A DNA stretch of 64,000 nt from G963676205 sp964342525 (GCA_964342525.1 CAYFGQ010000010.1:1-64000); one strand, 5' to 3'. Shown: positions 1 to 9,419, counted from the first letter of the stretch. The notes: a model not told the origin generated them from the sequence alone. A program made the numbers and translations.

Positions 1-115
1 GTGGAGAGGTTTTTGCTGCCTTTTTGCCGGAACAAAAAGACAGAGGAATCAAAGTAATGAAACTATACGAACTCACAATTTATCTTGTCTTGGAAGTGAC
101 TTATAATAGTTAAGT
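1..115 (+). repeat. Tail of a dispersed repeat element (copy A)
   Basis: This non-coding stretch matches two other places in the window. Shared blocks are GAGAGGTTTTTG (4-15), GGAATCAAAGTAA (45-57) and CTTGTCTTGGAA (84-95). The same blocks occur in the same order at 53152-53242 (+) and, on the minus strand, at 52700-52689 plus 51380-51332, where an IS110 element separates the first block from the rest. The hairpin half seen in the other copies would lie just left of this window. Copy A is uninterrupted at the point where the IS sits in copy B, so it serves as the empty-site reference. Confidence 0.75.
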
Positions 116-152
116 TATCGTTGTCGCCTGACACTTTTATTTAAAAAGATAT

Positions 153-494
153 CTATTTGTATAAATTATATAAACAAGGATATTTATTCATAAATGCAAC
201 AACCATAATATTTTCTATCTGTGCATCATTTTCATATTTTGATCTATTTTGTTCAATTTCTTTATTTAATATATTCAATAAATAATTACCGTCTTCTACA
301 TGATCTTTAGGTAAACAAAATAACCTTTCTTTCTTGTAAATTGACAAAAATACATCGGTAGATAAAACACCTCTACCTACACCTATCACATATGCTTTTG
401 CTTCTTCTGAGTTTTTTACTTTTTCATATGTTTCAAGAGTCATTACTCCCCATAAATTTACTATTAGAAGGATAGATAATAAAATGATTTTCAT
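153..494 (-). CDS. Secreted Rap1a/Tai-like domain protein
   Basis: A 113-residue protein with a hydrophobic N-terminal signal segment (about residues 1-18) and a small mature domain. It carries the pattern YVIGVGRG, then FCLP, then a helix ending in a C-terminal YPC. That layout (G-rich start, FCxP, final YPC, two cysteines that probably pair) resembles the Rap1a/Tai family, first described as periplasmic immunity proteins to type VI amidase effectors but also common as stand-alone proteins. No effector gene lies beside it. It stands alone between a repeat tail and the carA terminator. The family call rests on pattern only; an immunity role is not supported by context. Confidence 0.5.
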   Translation of the reverse strand: MKIILLSILLIVNLWGVMTLETYEKVKNSEEAKAYVIGVGRGVLSTDVFLSIYKKERLFCLPKDHVEDGNYLLNILNKEIEQNRSKYENDAQIENIMVVAFMNKYPCLYNLYK

Positions 495-635
495 AAAATA
501 CCTTTTTGAAATTTAATTAGATTATATTAAAATATAGTTGTTAAAAAGTTTTATAATAAAGATTGATTTTCTAAGGCATTAAAGCCTAATATTGTATATT
601 TAGTATATGTTATTGGAATTTAATCAAAAGAAAGA

Positions 636-661
636 AATAGATAGCTTAAAAGCTATCTATT
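636..661 (-). terminator. Terminator of the carA operon
   Basis: A perfect 12-bp inverted repeat (AATAGATAGCTT / AAGCTATCTATT) with a 2-base centre lies just past the carA stop. On the minus strand it is followed by a T-rich run, as expected of an intrinsic terminator for the leftward purA-DUF507-carA genes. Confidence 0.75.
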
Positions 662-665
662 GGGA

Positions 666-1784
666 TTATTTCACTATCTTAGCAAACTCATCAAAGATAT
701 ATTTACTTTCATGAGGTCCTGGACTAGCTTCTGGGTGATGTTGAACTGAGAAGATTGGTTTATCATTGTATTTTACACCTTCGATAGTTCCATCGAATAA
801 GTTTTTATGTGTAATAGATGCAATCTGAGTAATTGAATCTGGTACATTATAGTTGTGGTTTTGTGCTGTGATTTCTACGATGCTATTGTTTGATACTGGG
901 TGGTTTCCACCGTGTTGTCCAAATTTTAGCTTATATGTATCGTGACCATGTGCAATTGAAAGCATTTGGTGACCAAGACAAATAGCAAACATTGGGATGT
1001 TTTTGTCAATTAATTTTTGAACTTGTAGTTTCTCTTCACTTAAAGTTAATGGATCACCTGGTCCATTACTTAAAAATACTCCACCAATCTCACCAGCTTC
1101 AAATCTAGCTACTAGATCATCACCATTGAAATCACTTGGGATTACTTCAACTTCAAGTCCTGAGTTTACAAGCTCATTTAGGATATTTCTTTTTACACCA
1201 AAGTCAACAACTACGATTTTTTTATCGCTCATTTGTGCTTTATTATACTCTTGTGTTTCATGGTTCCATGCACCACTTTTATGAATATAAGTCTCTTTTG
1301 TACTTACCTCTTTGATATAGTTGATATCTTCGATTCTTGGAGAGCTTTCAAGTACTTTTTTTAACTCTTCTTTATCAGAGATTTCAGTTGATGCCACCAT
1401 CATCATAGCACCCTCATCCCTAAGCATTTTAGTTAAATATCTTGTATCAATATCACAAATACCAAGAACATTATATTTTTCCATTAAAACTTCTAGAGAT
1501 GTTTCACCTCTATAGTTTGAGTAGTTGTCGTTATATGCTCTTACTAAGATACCTTTACAATAAGCATCTTTGCTTTCCATATCGTCATCATTTACACCAA
1601 CATTTCCAATCTCTGGCATTGTAAATGTAACAAACTGACCAGCATAACTTGGATCTGTAATAATCTCTTGGTAACCAGTAAGTGAAGTATTAAATACAAT
1701 CTCACCAACACTTGTACCAGTTGCACCAAAAGAGTTTGCTTCTAAATATGTACCATTTTCAATATATATATAAACTTTATTCAT
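666..1784 (-). CDS. carA: Carbamoyl-phosphate synthase small (glutaminase) subunit
   Basis: The 372-residue protein hydrolyses glutamine and passes ammonia to the CarB large subunit, making carbamoyl phosphate for pyrimidines and arginine in the cytoplasm. The N-terminal half has the CPSase small-chain pattern (FNTSLTGYQEIITDPSYAGQ). The C-terminal class I glutaminase domain shows the nucleophile loop AICLGHQM (about residue 266) and the His/Glu pair in QHHPEASPGPH (H350, E352). Length is normal for the family. Only 8 bases separate it from the upstream DUF507 gene, so it is probably cotranscribed with DUF507 and purA. The carB gene is not in the window. Confidence 0.97.
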   Translation of the reverse strand: MNKVYIYIENGTYLEANSFGATGTSVGEIVFNTSLTGYQEIITDPSYAGQFVTFTMPEIGNVGVNDDDMESKDAYCKGILVRAYNDNYSNYRGETSLEVLMEKYNVLGICDIDTRYLTKMLRDEGAMMMVASTEISDKEELKKVLESSPRIEDINYIKEVSTKETYIHKSGAWNHETQEYNKAQMSDKKIVVVDFGVKRNILNELVNSGLEVEVIPSDFNGDDLVARFEAGEIGGVFLSNGPGDPLTLSEEKLQVQKLIDKNIPMFAICLGHQMLSIAHGHDTYKLKFGQHGGNHPVSNNSIVEITAQNHNYNVPDSITQIASITHKNLFDGTIEGVKYNDKPIFSVQHHPEASPGPHESKYIFDEFAKIVK

Positions 1785-1792
1785 ACGTGCTC

Positions 1793-2344
1793 CTACATTA
1801 AACCTTTTCTAATTAATTCTTCTTCATATAATCTTTGATAAACAAGATCGTACTCTTCTGTTCCTGGGATTAGTTTTCTTTTATAGTTTTTGATTTTCTC
1901 ATAAACTTCACTATCCGCTTCCTCATAACCTTTTAAAAATCTAGATATTGCATTAAATATCACATTTTTGATTTGGTTATCTGAAACTGTAAAGTGGATA
2001 TAATCCTCTTCCCATAAAAAATCTAAAATTTGGTGGGCAATATCACTAAATCTATCTTCATTATTTAGTATTACACCATACTCGTTTGCTAGTCTTTTTT
2101 TAGTTAACCAAAATAGTTGTCTAAAATCAGCCTTGTAAAACTCAATCTCAGATTCTTGACCATCTAGTAACTCATTTACTTTTTCATCTAGATCATGCTC
2201 TTTTTTGATATCCGCTTCAAGCATTTGGGCAATAATACCTGTGATACTATCTTTATCTTTTCTGATCTCTATAAAATCACAATTTACCATATCCCTTGTA
2301 ATTGCTCTTGAAACATATTGTACATGGTGTAATTTAAGTCTCAT
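1793..2344 (-). CDS. DUF507 family protein
   Basis: A 183-residue soluble protein of unknown function. It starts MRLKLHHVQYVSRAI and contains two similar helical segments, each ending in the type of sequence seen in DUF507 (for example RDMVNCDFIEI and NNEDRFSDIAHQILDFLWEEDYI). DUF507 proteins are conserved in Campylobacterota and Aquificales and sit next to carA in Campylobacter, as here. The gene lies 2 bases after purA and 8 bases before carA, so a shared transcript is likely. There is no signal peptide or membrane segment. Confidence 0.85.
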   Translation of the reverse strand: MRLKLHHVQYVSRAITRDMVNCDFIEIRKDKDSITGIIAQMLEADIKKEHDLDEKVNELLDGQESEIEFYKADFRQLFWLTKKRLANEYGVILNNEDRFSDIAHQILDFLWEEDYIHFTVSDNQIKNVIFNAISRFLKGYEEADSEVYEKIKNYKRKLIPGTEEYDLVYQRLYEEELIRKGLM

Positions 2345-2346
2345 TT

Positions 2347-3603
2347 TTAACCTCTTATAATAGTATCTAATCTCTCAGGAGATGTTGAGATGATTCCAAC
2401 TTTTACTCCCGTTACCTTTTCAATTTTTTCTATATAATCTTTTGCTTTTTGTGGTAATTTATCATACTCTCTACAACCAACAACACTATCCCAACCATCT
2501 ACTTCTTCATAGATAGCTTCAACTTCATCATAGTTACTTGGAACATAATCGATAACTTCACCATCAAGTTTATATCCAGTACAGATTTTGATCTTTTCAA
2601 ATCCATCAAGAACATCTAACTTCATTAATGATAACTGGTCACATCCATTTAGTCTTGATGCATATTTAACAGCTACTGCATCAAACCAACCACATCTTCT
2701 TTTTCTTCCTGTAGTTGTTCCAAACTCATGACCAACTTCAGCCATTCTATCACCATCAACACCAAAATCTTCTGTTGGGAAAGGACCATTTCCTACTCTT
2801 GTACAGTAAGCTTTTACGATACCAGTAACCACACCAATTTGTTTTGGATTAAGACCAAGACCAGTACAAGCACCACCACTAATAGTACTTGAACTCGTAA
2901 CATATGGATATGTACCATGATCAATATCAAGCATCGTACCCTGAGCACCCTCTAGTAAAACTTTTTTATCATTATCTAAAGCATCCCATACCATATTTGT
3001 AGTATTTGTAATAAATGGTGCTAATTTCTTATTATAATCTGTTAATTCAGCTAAAAGTTCTTCTTCCTTTGGAACTTCAAGTTGTAATACTTCAAAGATA
3101 GATTTATTTTGTTCAAAATACTCTAATACTTTGTTTTTAAGTTTTTCAACATCAAGTAATTCACCTACTCTATGTCCAATTCTATTGATCTTATCTGAAT
3201 AAGCAGGTCCGATCCCCTTACCAGTTGTACCAATAGCTTTATCACCTTTTAGTCTCTCTTTTGCTTGATCGATTAAAGAGTGATATCTTAAGTTAAGGTG
3301 TGCCTTACAAGAGATAAATAATCTTCCCTCAACATTTTCAAATTGCTTCATCTCTTCGATGATTGAATCTGGATTTAAAACAACTCCATTACCAATTACA
3401 TTAATTGCTTCTGGATTTAAAATACCTGATGGAACTAAGTGTAAAGCGTATTTAACACCATCTACCCAAATTGTATGACCTGCATTGTGTCCACCTTGGC
3501 TTCTACATACCATATCATACTTTTGTGCTAGCATATCAACGATCTTACCTTTACCTTCGTCTCCCCACTGAATTCCAACAATTAAGTCTGCTTGTGTACT
3601 CAT
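2347..3603 (-). CDS. purA: Adenylosuccinate synthetase
   Basis: The 418-residue enzyme joins IMP and aspartate using GTP, the first committed step to AMP. Signatures are the N-terminal GIQWGDEGKGKIVD loop with the catalytic Asp, the GHNAGHT motif, GTTGKGIGPAYSDK for IMP binding and the C-terminal GTTTGRKRRCGWFD. Length fits bacterial PurA. It is the first or second gene of a leftward cluster with hisZ 5 bases upstream and DUF507 2 bases downstream. The protein should act as a cytosolic dimer. Confidence 0.97.
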   Translation of the reverse strand: MSTQADLIVGIQWGDEGKGKIVDMLAQKYDMVCRSQGGHNAGHTIWVDGVKYALHLVPSGILNPEAINVIGNGVVLNPDSIIEEMKQFENVEGRLFISCKAHLNLRYHSLIDQAKERLKGDKAIGTTGKGIGPAYSDKINRIGHRVGELLDVEKLKNKVLEYFEQNKSIFEVLQLEVPKEEELLAELTDYNKKLAPFITNTTNMVWDALDNDKKVLLEGAQGTMLDIDHGTYPYVTSSSTISGGACTGLGLNPKQIGVVTGIVKAYCTRVGNGPFPTEDFGVDGDRMAEVGHEFGTTTGRKRRCGWFDAVAVKYASRLNGCDQLSLMKLDVLDGFEKIKICTGYKLDGEVIDYVPSNYDEVEAIYEEVDGWDSVVGCREYDKLPQKAKDYIEKIEKVTGVKVGIISTSPERLDTIIRG

Positions 3604-3608
3604 ATAAA

Positions 3609-4451
3609 TTAACCCTCTAAATTTTTTAATAAATTATCTGTATAAAATGCAAAACCAAGTGAGCTTATACCTTCACTAGTATATCTTCCACCCTTTGCAA
3701 GTATTTCATTCTCACCAAAAATTGTAAAATAAATATCATCATAATATTTCATCGAACCATAAAATAGTGGTGCTACTTTTACATCTACATTTACATTTTG
3801 TGCAGCTTCAAGTAGTTTTTCTAATTCACTTTTAATACTATTTGGTACAATATCCATGATTTCAATTAAACACTCTTTTGTTTGTACGTATAATAGTTTA
3901 TTTAACCATTCGATATTTAGATCAAATAGTTTTGCTATCTCACCATTTTTAAATAATTCAATATCAATATTTAATTCTTCACAAACTAATTTTGGTACAT
4001 TAATATTTGACAATTGTACAATTGAATCAACTTTTATATTTTCTAATATTTTTACAGCTAAGTTTACAACATCAGATATATTATCATGCCCTATCCATTC
4101 TAAACCAATTTGATAATTTTCATTTGTTGGGTATGTAAATGTTGGTTGGATGTAGAACCATTTTTTATGTGTAGTTGTACGACCTAATCTTTTTGTGATA
4201 ATTCTCACAACATCAAGTGTACTATCTGCTCTTAAAGCAATTTGGTTATTTGATTCATCTGATAATATTATTAGTTTTTTCTCATCATCAATACTTTGAT
4301 GGTGTGAATATGAAAAGTTAGGAGTAACGATCTCCTCAAAGTTCTCTTCTATTAATATTTTACTAATATTATATTCTAATTCTCTTTTTGCTTTAGCTGT
4401 TTTACCAAAGTATAATCTGCTACCTTCAGGTATTTCGTGTTCGTAAATCAC
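3609..4451 (-). CDS. hisZ: ATP phosphoribosyltransferase regulatory subunit
   Basis: A 280-residue protein resembling a shortened histidyl-tRNA synthetase catalytic core: class II motif-like segments (EIVTPNFSY, ALRADSTLDVVRI, a C-terminal GGRYTS loop) but no anticodon-binding domain. This is the layout of HisZ, which binds short-form HisG and completes the first enzyme of histidine synthesis. The call predicts a short HisG elsewhere in the genome, unlike Campylobacter jejuni, which I recall as having a long HisG. It sits 5 bases upstream of purA, linking histidine and purine genes on one transcript. A divergent HisS paralogue is the main alternative. Confidence 0.85.
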   Translation of the reverse strand: MIYEHEIPEGSRLYFGKTAKAKRELEYNISKILIEENFEEIVTPNFSYSHHQSIDDEKKLIILSDESNNQIALRADSTLDVVRIITKRLGRTTTHKKWFYIQPTFTYPTNENYQIGLEWIGHDNISDVVNLAVKILENIKVDSIVQLSNINVPKLVCEELNIDIELFKNGEIAKLFDLNIEWLNKLLYVQTKECLIEIMDIVPNSIKSELEKLLEAAQNVNVDVKVAPLFYGSMKYYDDIYFTIFGENEILAKGGRYTSEGISSLGFAFYTDNLLKNLEG

Positions 4452-4528
4452 TATTTATTCTCCAATAATATGCCAAATTTTTTCAGCACAAAACGAGAGA
4501 TTATAGCTAATTAATTATAAGGAAGAGG

Positions 4529-4560
4529 TTAAGGGAATTTTTAACAATTTTAGCCCTTAA
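4529..4560 (-). terminator. Possible terminator after the eno cluster
   Basis: A TTAAGGG / CCCTTAA inverted repeat with an 18-base A/T loop lies in the gap between the AMIN-protein stop and hisZ. The long loop and weak T-run make it a soft candidate. Confidence 0.35.
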
Positions 4561-4596
4561 AAATGTCTAATTTTTAGAGCTAGTTTGTGGGGTAGA

Positions 4597-5163
4597 TTAC
4601 ATCTGAGTTTTCATAATATGTATAGTGTTTTCTTCATACATAACATCATAATTTGATGGAATATCTTCAACACTAATTGCGATTCTATAAAATCCATCCA
4701 TCGGATGCGCCCCAATAATTAGATTTTTGAAATTATAAGCACCTAAATTTGCTCTTTTTGTATAAAAACCTTTTGAACTTTTAAAATCAAATACTATCTT
4801 TTTTGTTCCCTTATAATTAAGATCAAACTTTTTTAGTAATTGACTTTTTGTCATAATAGTAAATGTTTCATCACTTATATTTAGTACTATATGAGGTAAG
4901 ATATTGTGTCTTCCATTTGCCAACATCATTTCAGATTCCATATTATCAGCCATCATCATTGATTCTTTTGGACTTTTCATCATAGCTTTAGCCATATGGT
5001 CATCCCTTTGTGAGGTAACCTCATAAATATAACTTTCATCAACCATTTCTGCTTTTTTATCAACATAACTTTGTGTAGGAATAAATGGATTTTCTCTTGC
5101 ATTAAGAGTAAGTGTAGATATTAATAATATTAGTGAATAAGTTAATAAGCTCTTTAGACTCAT
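4597..5163 (-). CDS. Secreted AMIN-domain-like protein
   Basis: A 188-residue protein with an N-terminal signal sequence (hydrophobic residues 4-20, cleavage likely after LNA) and a methionine-rich stretch around residues 58-85 (KAMMKSPKESMMMADNM). A C-terminal beta-rich region of about 100 residues resembles an AMIN domain, with the pattern VFDFKS, a central YxFKNLIIG and a final strand YDVMYEENTIHI. AMIN domains localise periplasmic proteins to peptidoglycan or septal sites. It follows the FtsB-like gene by one base and eno by context, the order seen in Campylobacter. The exact role is unknown; a cell-envelope or division role is inference from neighbours. Confidence 0.65.
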   Translation of the reverse strand: MSLKSLLTYSLILLISTLTLNARENPFIPTQSYVDKKAEMVDESYIYEVTSQRDDHMAKAMMKSPKESMMMADNMESEMMLANGRHNILPHIVLNISDETFTIMTKSQLLKKFDLNYKGTKKIVFDFKSSKGFYTKRANLGAYNFKNLIIGAHPMDGFYRIAISVEDIPSNYDVMYEENTIHIMKTQM

Positions 5164-5164
5164 T

Positions 5165-5452
5165 CTATCTCTCCTCAGGTTCTAAGTTTTTTAATTCAAA
5201 AAATTCTTTTTGTAGTTTTGCATTTTGTAATTGCAAACTTTTAATTTCCGTCTCTAATTGTATCTTTTTATTTTTTAATGAATTATAAACCTCTAGGGAG
5301 TTTTTGCCAAAAAGCAGGCTAGCAACATGAAGACTTAGTCCAAATGTTACTAAAACTGCTATAATAGCGATGATTATAAATTTATAATGTTTTTTAAAAT
5401 CTCTTTTAGGTTTTAGATTATTTTGAGAATGGTTGTTTTCCAAGATACTCAC
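5165..5452 (-). CDS. FtsB/DivIC-like septum protein
   Basis: A 95-residue bitopic protein. It has a short basic cytoplasmic N-terminus (to about residue 24, RDFKKHYK), one membrane span (about 25-48), then a coiled coil (about 58-90, KNKKIQLETEIKSLQLQNAK) facing the periplasm. This is the plan of FtsB/DivIC divisome scaffold proteins. Translation probably starts at a GTG that lies 35 bases inside the 3' end of eno, so the two genes overlap and are likely coupled. The AMIN-protein gene follows after one base. Sequence similarity to FtsB is architectural rather than motif-based. Confidence 0.7.
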   Translation of the reverse strand: MSILENNHSQNNLKPKRDFKKHYKFIIIAIIAVLVTFGLSLHVASLLFGKNSLEVYNSLKNKKIQLETEIKSLQLQNAKLQKEFFELKNLEPEER

Positions 5453-6692
5453 TATATCCTATCTCTGCACCAATTTCTAATAATCTATTGTACTTAGCGA
5501 TTCTATCACTTCTTGCTGTACTACCTGTTTTGATTTGACCACAGTTTAATGCAACAGCAAAATCAGCGATAAATGCATCTTCACTCTCACCAGATCTATG
5601 AGACATTACACAGTTGTAGTTATTTCTTTGAGCAAGTCTGATTGTTTGCATAGTTTCACTAACTGATCCAATTTGATTTGGTTTGATTAAGATTGAGTTT
5701 GCGATACCTTTTTGGATACCCTCATTTAAAATATTTGCATTTGTAACAAATAAATCATCACCAACAAGTTGTACTTTATTTCCTAATTTTTCAGTTAATA
5801 CTTTCCAACCATCCCAGTCATCTTCACTAAGACCATCTTCAATAGATACGATTGGATATTTTTCACATAAATCTACATAATAGTTTGCTAACTCTTCTGA
5901 TGTTAACTCTCTATTTTCAGATTTAAGAACATATTTACCCTCATCATTGATAAGCTCAGATGCAGCAACATCTAAAGCGATACAAATTTGCTCACCAGCT
6001 TTATAACCAGCTTTTTCGATAGCTTCCATGATTACAGTGATTGGTTCTTCGTTTGATTTAAGGTTTGGAGCAAATCCACCCTCATCACCAACAGCTGTAG
6101 ACTCACCCATACCATCAATGATCTTTTTAAGATTGTGATAAACTTCAGCAGAAGCTCTTAGACCTTCATTAAAGTTTTCAAAACCTACAGGCATTACCAT
6201 ATACTCTTGGAAATCTACAGAGTTGTTAGCATGCTCACCACCATTGATGATGTTTAACATAGGTACAGGCATAGTCATAGCATTTGCTCCACCTAAATAT
6301 CTATATAGTGGAATATCTAAACTTACAGCCGCTGCTCTTGCTACTGCCATAGAAACACCAAGTACTGCATTTGCACCTAATGTTGAATAGTTATCTGTCC
6401 CATCGATATCTTTCATAGTTGCATCAACTTCAGCTTGGTTAAATGGGCTAAGACCAATTAACTCATCAGCAATTTTTGTATTTACATTTTCAACAGCTTT
6501 TAATACACCTTTCCCCATGTATCTATCGCCACCATCTCTTAATTCTAAAGCTTCTCTTTTACCAGTACTTGCACCACTTGGTACAATAGCACTTTGTTTT
6601 GTTCCATCACTTAAAATTACTGTAGCTCTAACTGTAGGGTTACCACGGCTATCCATCACTTCATCAGCATATACGTTATCAATATAAATCAC
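5418..6692 (-). CDS. eno: Enolase
   Basis: The 424-residue enzyme interconverts 2-phosphoglycerate and phosphoenolpyruvate with two Mg2+ ions. Visible signatures are SGASTGKREALELRDGG near residue 40, the acid GDEGGFAPNL region, the Mg-binding SIEDGLSEDDWDGW, the lysine in ILIKPNQIGS (family signature) and MSHRSGESEDAFIADFAV. Length is normal. The 3' end overlaps the FtsB-like gene. It lies 106 bases downstream of recA in the same direction, so it may be transcribed from its own promoter or by readthrough. Confidence 0.98.
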   Translation of the reverse strand: MIYIDNVYADEVMDSRGNPTVRATVILSDGTKQSAIVPSGASTGKREALELRDGGDRYMGKGVLKAVENVNTKIADELIGLSPFNQAEVDATMKDIDGTDNYSTLGANAVLGVSMAVARAAAVSLDIPLYRYLGGANAMTMPVPMLNIINGGEHANNSVDFQEYMVMPVGFENFNEGLRASAEVYHNLKKIIDGMGESTAVGDEGGFAPNLKSNEEPITVIMEAIEKAGYKAGEQICIALDVAASELINDEGKYVLKSENRELTSEELANYYVDLCEKYPIVSIEDGLSEDDWDGWKVLTEKLGNKVQLVGDDLFVTNANILNEGIQKGIANSILIKPNQIGSVSETMQTIRLAQRNNYNCVMSHRSGESEDAFIADFAVALNCGQIKTGSTARSDRIAKYNRLLEIGAEIGYSEYLGKQPFSK

Positions 6693-6798
6693 AAAGATCT
6701 CCTATAAAATTTTTTGCCCATTATAACTAAATTTCTCTTTATTATTGTACTAAGACAATTTTGTGTTACCAAAATGTAGTTATTAAGTAAACTATTAC

Positions 6799-7815
6799 TT
6801 ACTCAGCCTCACCTTCAATTAACTCACCAATACCCATAGCATTTTTAATCTTATTTTCAATATCAAGTGCAATCTCTGGATTATCTTTTAAGAACTGCTT
6901 AGCATTTTCACGCCCTTGACCTATTTTACCATCAGCATAAGAGAACCATGCTCCAGCTTTTTCTACAATATCAAGCTTTACACCATAGTCAATAAGCTCA
7001 CCAGTTTTACTGATTCCTTCACCAAACATAATATCAAATTCAGATTGTTTAAATGGTGGTGCAACTTTATTTTTTACAACTTTAACTTTTACCCTATTAC
7101 CAATAGAGTTTTCAGCTTGTTTAAGTGTAGCGATTCTTCTAATATCAAGTCTTACTGATGAATAGAATTTAAGAGCATTTCCACCAGTTGTTGTCTCTGG
7201 AGAACCATAACCAGTCATACCAATTTTCATTCTGATTTGGTTGATAAAAATTACAGTAGTATTCATCTTATGTAAAATACCAGTGATCTTTCTAAGCGCC
7301 TTTGACATAAGCCTTGCTTGAACACCAACTTGCATATCATCCATATCACCATCAATCTCAACTTTTGGAGTAAGTGCAGCAACTGAGTCAACGATCACAA
7401 GATCAACTGCTCCACTTCTTACAACAGTTTCAAGAATCTCTAAAGCTTGCTCACCATAATCTGGCTGAGACACTAAAAGATTATCAATATCTACACCTAA
7501 ATTTTTTGCATATACTGTATCAAGTGCGTGTTCCGCATCAATAAAAGCACAAACTCCACCAGCTTTTTGACACTCTGCAATAGCATGTAAAGTAAGTGTA
7601 GTTTTACCAGAAGACTCTGGTCCATATATCTCTACAACTCTTCCTTTTGGTATGCCACCAACACCTAAAGAAAGATCAAGTCCTAAAGATCCTGTTGAAA
7701 TCGCTTCAACTGGCTCAACTTCTTTATCACCTAGCCTTACAAGAGTACCTTTTCCAAATGCTTTATCCATTTGTTTTATTGCAAGATCTAAAGCCTTTTT
7801 TTGTTCATCATTCAT
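6799..7815 (-). CDS. recA: Recombinase A
   Basis: The 338-residue protein forms the ATP-dependent DNA strand-exchange filament and serves as co-protease for SOS repressors. Walker A GPESSGKT (about residues 65-72), Walker B LVIVDSVAAL, the L2 loop region after INQIRMKIGMTGYGSPETTTGGNALKFYSS and the C-terminal acidic tail (GELIEGEAE) are all present. No LexA box is obvious upstream, consistent with the lack of a classical SOS system in related Campylobacterota. The leader on the minus strand shows a TATACAAT-like -10 near 7852-7859. Confidence 0.98.
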   Translation of the reverse strand: MNDEQKKALDLAIKQMDKAFGKGTLVRLGDKEVEPVEAISTGSLGLDLSLGVGGIPKGRVVEIYGPESSGKTTLTLHAIAECQKAGGVCAFIDAEHALDTVYAKNLGVDIDNLLVSQPDYGEQALEILETVVRSGAVDLVIVDSVAALTPKVEIDGDMDDMQVGVQARLMSKALRKITGILHKMNTTVIFINQIRMKIGMTGYGSPETTTGGNALKFYSSVRLDIRRIATLKQAENSIGNRVKVKVVKNKVAPPFKQSEFDIMFGEGISKTGELIDYGVKLDIVEKAGAWFSYADGKIGQGRENAKQFLKDNPEIALDIENKIKNAMGIGELIEGEAE

Positions 7816-7966
7816 TTATAATCACTCCGATTTATTTTTTATGGGCGAATTGTATACTATTTTTTCTTTTAAATAGAAAAATATTTCAAATTGTAATATT
7901 TTTTGTTTTTATAGTAAATTTTTTGATTTTTTTACAATCTTATTACACTTCATTACACTTTTTTGA

Positions 7967-7972
7967 TATAAT
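7967..7972 (+). promoter_or_regulatory. -10 element for the lipoprotein gene at 8018
   Basis: A perfect TATAAT lies 45 bases before the ATG, preceded by T-rich DNA with no -35. That is the usual sigma-70 promoter form in Campylobacterota. An AAAGGAG ribosome site follows near 8007. Confidence 0.5.
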
Positions 7973-8017
7973 CTCTAAAAATTTACAAATCTTGTGTAAA
8001 TAATAAAAGGAGTTAAG

Positions 8018-9370
8018 ATGAAATTTTTAAAATCAAGTTTAATCTTGATATTTATCATTCTACATGTTGGATGTGGTAGTGATGATGGTGGGGGAAGTAG
8101 TTCTGGAGAGGCTAAACAAATTGCAGATAGAATAGATGCAATATCAACAGATTCAGGTTCAGAAGGTTCTAGTTCCTCTTCTAGATCTATCTCTGTTCCA
8201 AAAACTAATAGAGCTTATGATGATGTGGGTACTCCATATTCATATTTTAATGATCAAAATGCAACATATAATATTACTCTTGATTACTTTACACAGGTAA
8301 ATGAGCAAATTGAAACGATTAATACATATTTAAAAGAAGCTTTTAAAAAGAATCTTGTAAATAAAGGGAAACAAGATATGTTTGGAAATGATGGTGCATT
8401 TTATGAAGTTAAGGAGATAACAGACTCAAATGAATCAAATAGTAGTTATCATACACTTACTATGTATTTTAAAGTTACTCCGGAACAACATTTACTACAA
8501 AATGTTAATGAAGATAGAGCATATATTTATCATGTAAAAATTGATGAATTTTCTTCTGAAAGTAATAAGTACGGTGTTTTTGAAGTTTCTATAGGATGGC
8601 TTTTACCTTACGATAGCAATGGGCAAGTAGATTATTCAGAAACACAAGGTAAAGGAATGTATATAAAAGTTTCTCAAACTGATGATAATAAAACTAAAGT
8701 TCAAACCAACTCAAACTTTACAACTACCAATGGAAATAGTAATTTTCAATTTATACAAAACTCCATATTAGTTTTTGATGATAATGGTACAGGAGATTAT
8801 AAAGAAGATTTTCTTTTTAATGATAGTAATATGAGTAGATATGCAGCTTTTAACAAAAAATACATTAATAATAAATATACAAGTTTTTATGAGGGAGGAA
8901 ATACTACTACTGAATCATTATATGATATGACTGTATTTGAAGCTGAAAGTTTTGCTTCTTATTATCTATTTGATTCTTCAAGTGGTGATATGAAAGATAA
9001 TATAACAGGAGATTTCACATATACTCATACAAAAGAAAATGAATATTTGGATGAAAATTCTTCTGCAATTGATGTTACATTTCAAGGTGAAGCACTAAAT
9101 GGTCTTGTAAGTTTCCAATATCAACAAGTAGGAAATAAATCTATTGTACCTAATGTAAAAAATGGTGTAGAAGTTACTGTAAATGGTAATAATTATGTTC
9201 TAGCAGCAGTTACAAGATATATAAAAAATAAAAAATTCACAGATACACAAAGGCAAGCTATTCTTGATGATAATACAACAAGTGCCTTAGTAAGAGATAT
9301 TAATACTTCATTTGCTGAATTTAACTATGTAGGTGATTTTAATGCTACAGATAAACAATTACAACCATAA
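8018..9370 (+). CDS. Unrecognised lipoprotein, 450 residues
   Basis: The N-terminus is a lipoprotein signal (hydrophobic 5-16, lipobox HVGC with Cys19), followed by a flexible G/S/D-rich linker (about residues 20-70) that would hold the domain away from the membrane. The rest is rich in N, D, S, T and aromatics, with short beta-strand patterns and no motif I recognise. A barrel-like outer-membrane protein follows 49 bases downstream, so both may work together at the outer membrane. A D/N-rich segment (DDNGTGDYKEDFLFNDSN, about 253-270) could bind calcium, but this is only composition. Function unknown. Confidence 0.75.
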   Translation: MKFLKSSLILIFIILHVGCGSDDGGGSSSGEAKQIADRIDAISTDSGSEGSSSSSRSISVPKTNRAYDDVGTPYSYFNDQNATYNITLDYFTQVNEQIETINTYLKEAFKKNLVNKGKQDMFGNDGAFYEVKEITDSNESNSSYHTLTMYFKVTPEQHLLQNVNEDRAYIYHVKIDEFSSESNKYGVFEVSIGWLLPYDSNGQVDYSETQGKGMYIKVSQTDDNKTKVQTNSNFTTTNGNSNFQFIQNSILVFDDNGTGDYKEDFLFNDSNMSRYAAFNKKYINNKYTSFYEGGNTTTESLYDMTVFEAESFASYYLFDSSSGDMKDNITGDFTYTHTKENEYLDENSSAIDVTFQGEALNGLVSFQYQQVGNKSIVPNVKNGVEVTVNGNNYVLAAVTRYIKNKKFTDTQRQAILDDNTTSALVRDINTSFAEFNYVGDFNATDKQLQP

Positions 9371-9380
9371 ATAAAATAAA

Positions 9381-9409
9381 ACCCAAAAGTACTTATAGTA
9401 CTTTTGGGT
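9381..9409. terminator. Perfect 12-bp hairpin between two surface-protein genes
   Basis: ACCCAAAAGTAC / GTACTTTTGGGT with a 5-base loop, preceded by an A-rich run. It could end transcription from the lipoprotein gene or act as an attenuator. Its last base begins a TATAAT (9409-9414) only 6 bases from the next ATG at 9420, and no ribosome site is visible there. Confidence 0.55.
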
Positions 9410-9419
9410 ATAATAAACT

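Noticed and set aside
1321..1624. Plus-strand frames inside carA
   Set aside because: Shadows of the well-supported minus-strand gene with no independent coding signs.
7647..8003. Plus-strand open frames opposite the recA start
   Set aside because: They are antisense to recA or fall in its promoter, with hydrophobic low-complexity translations and no ribosome site.
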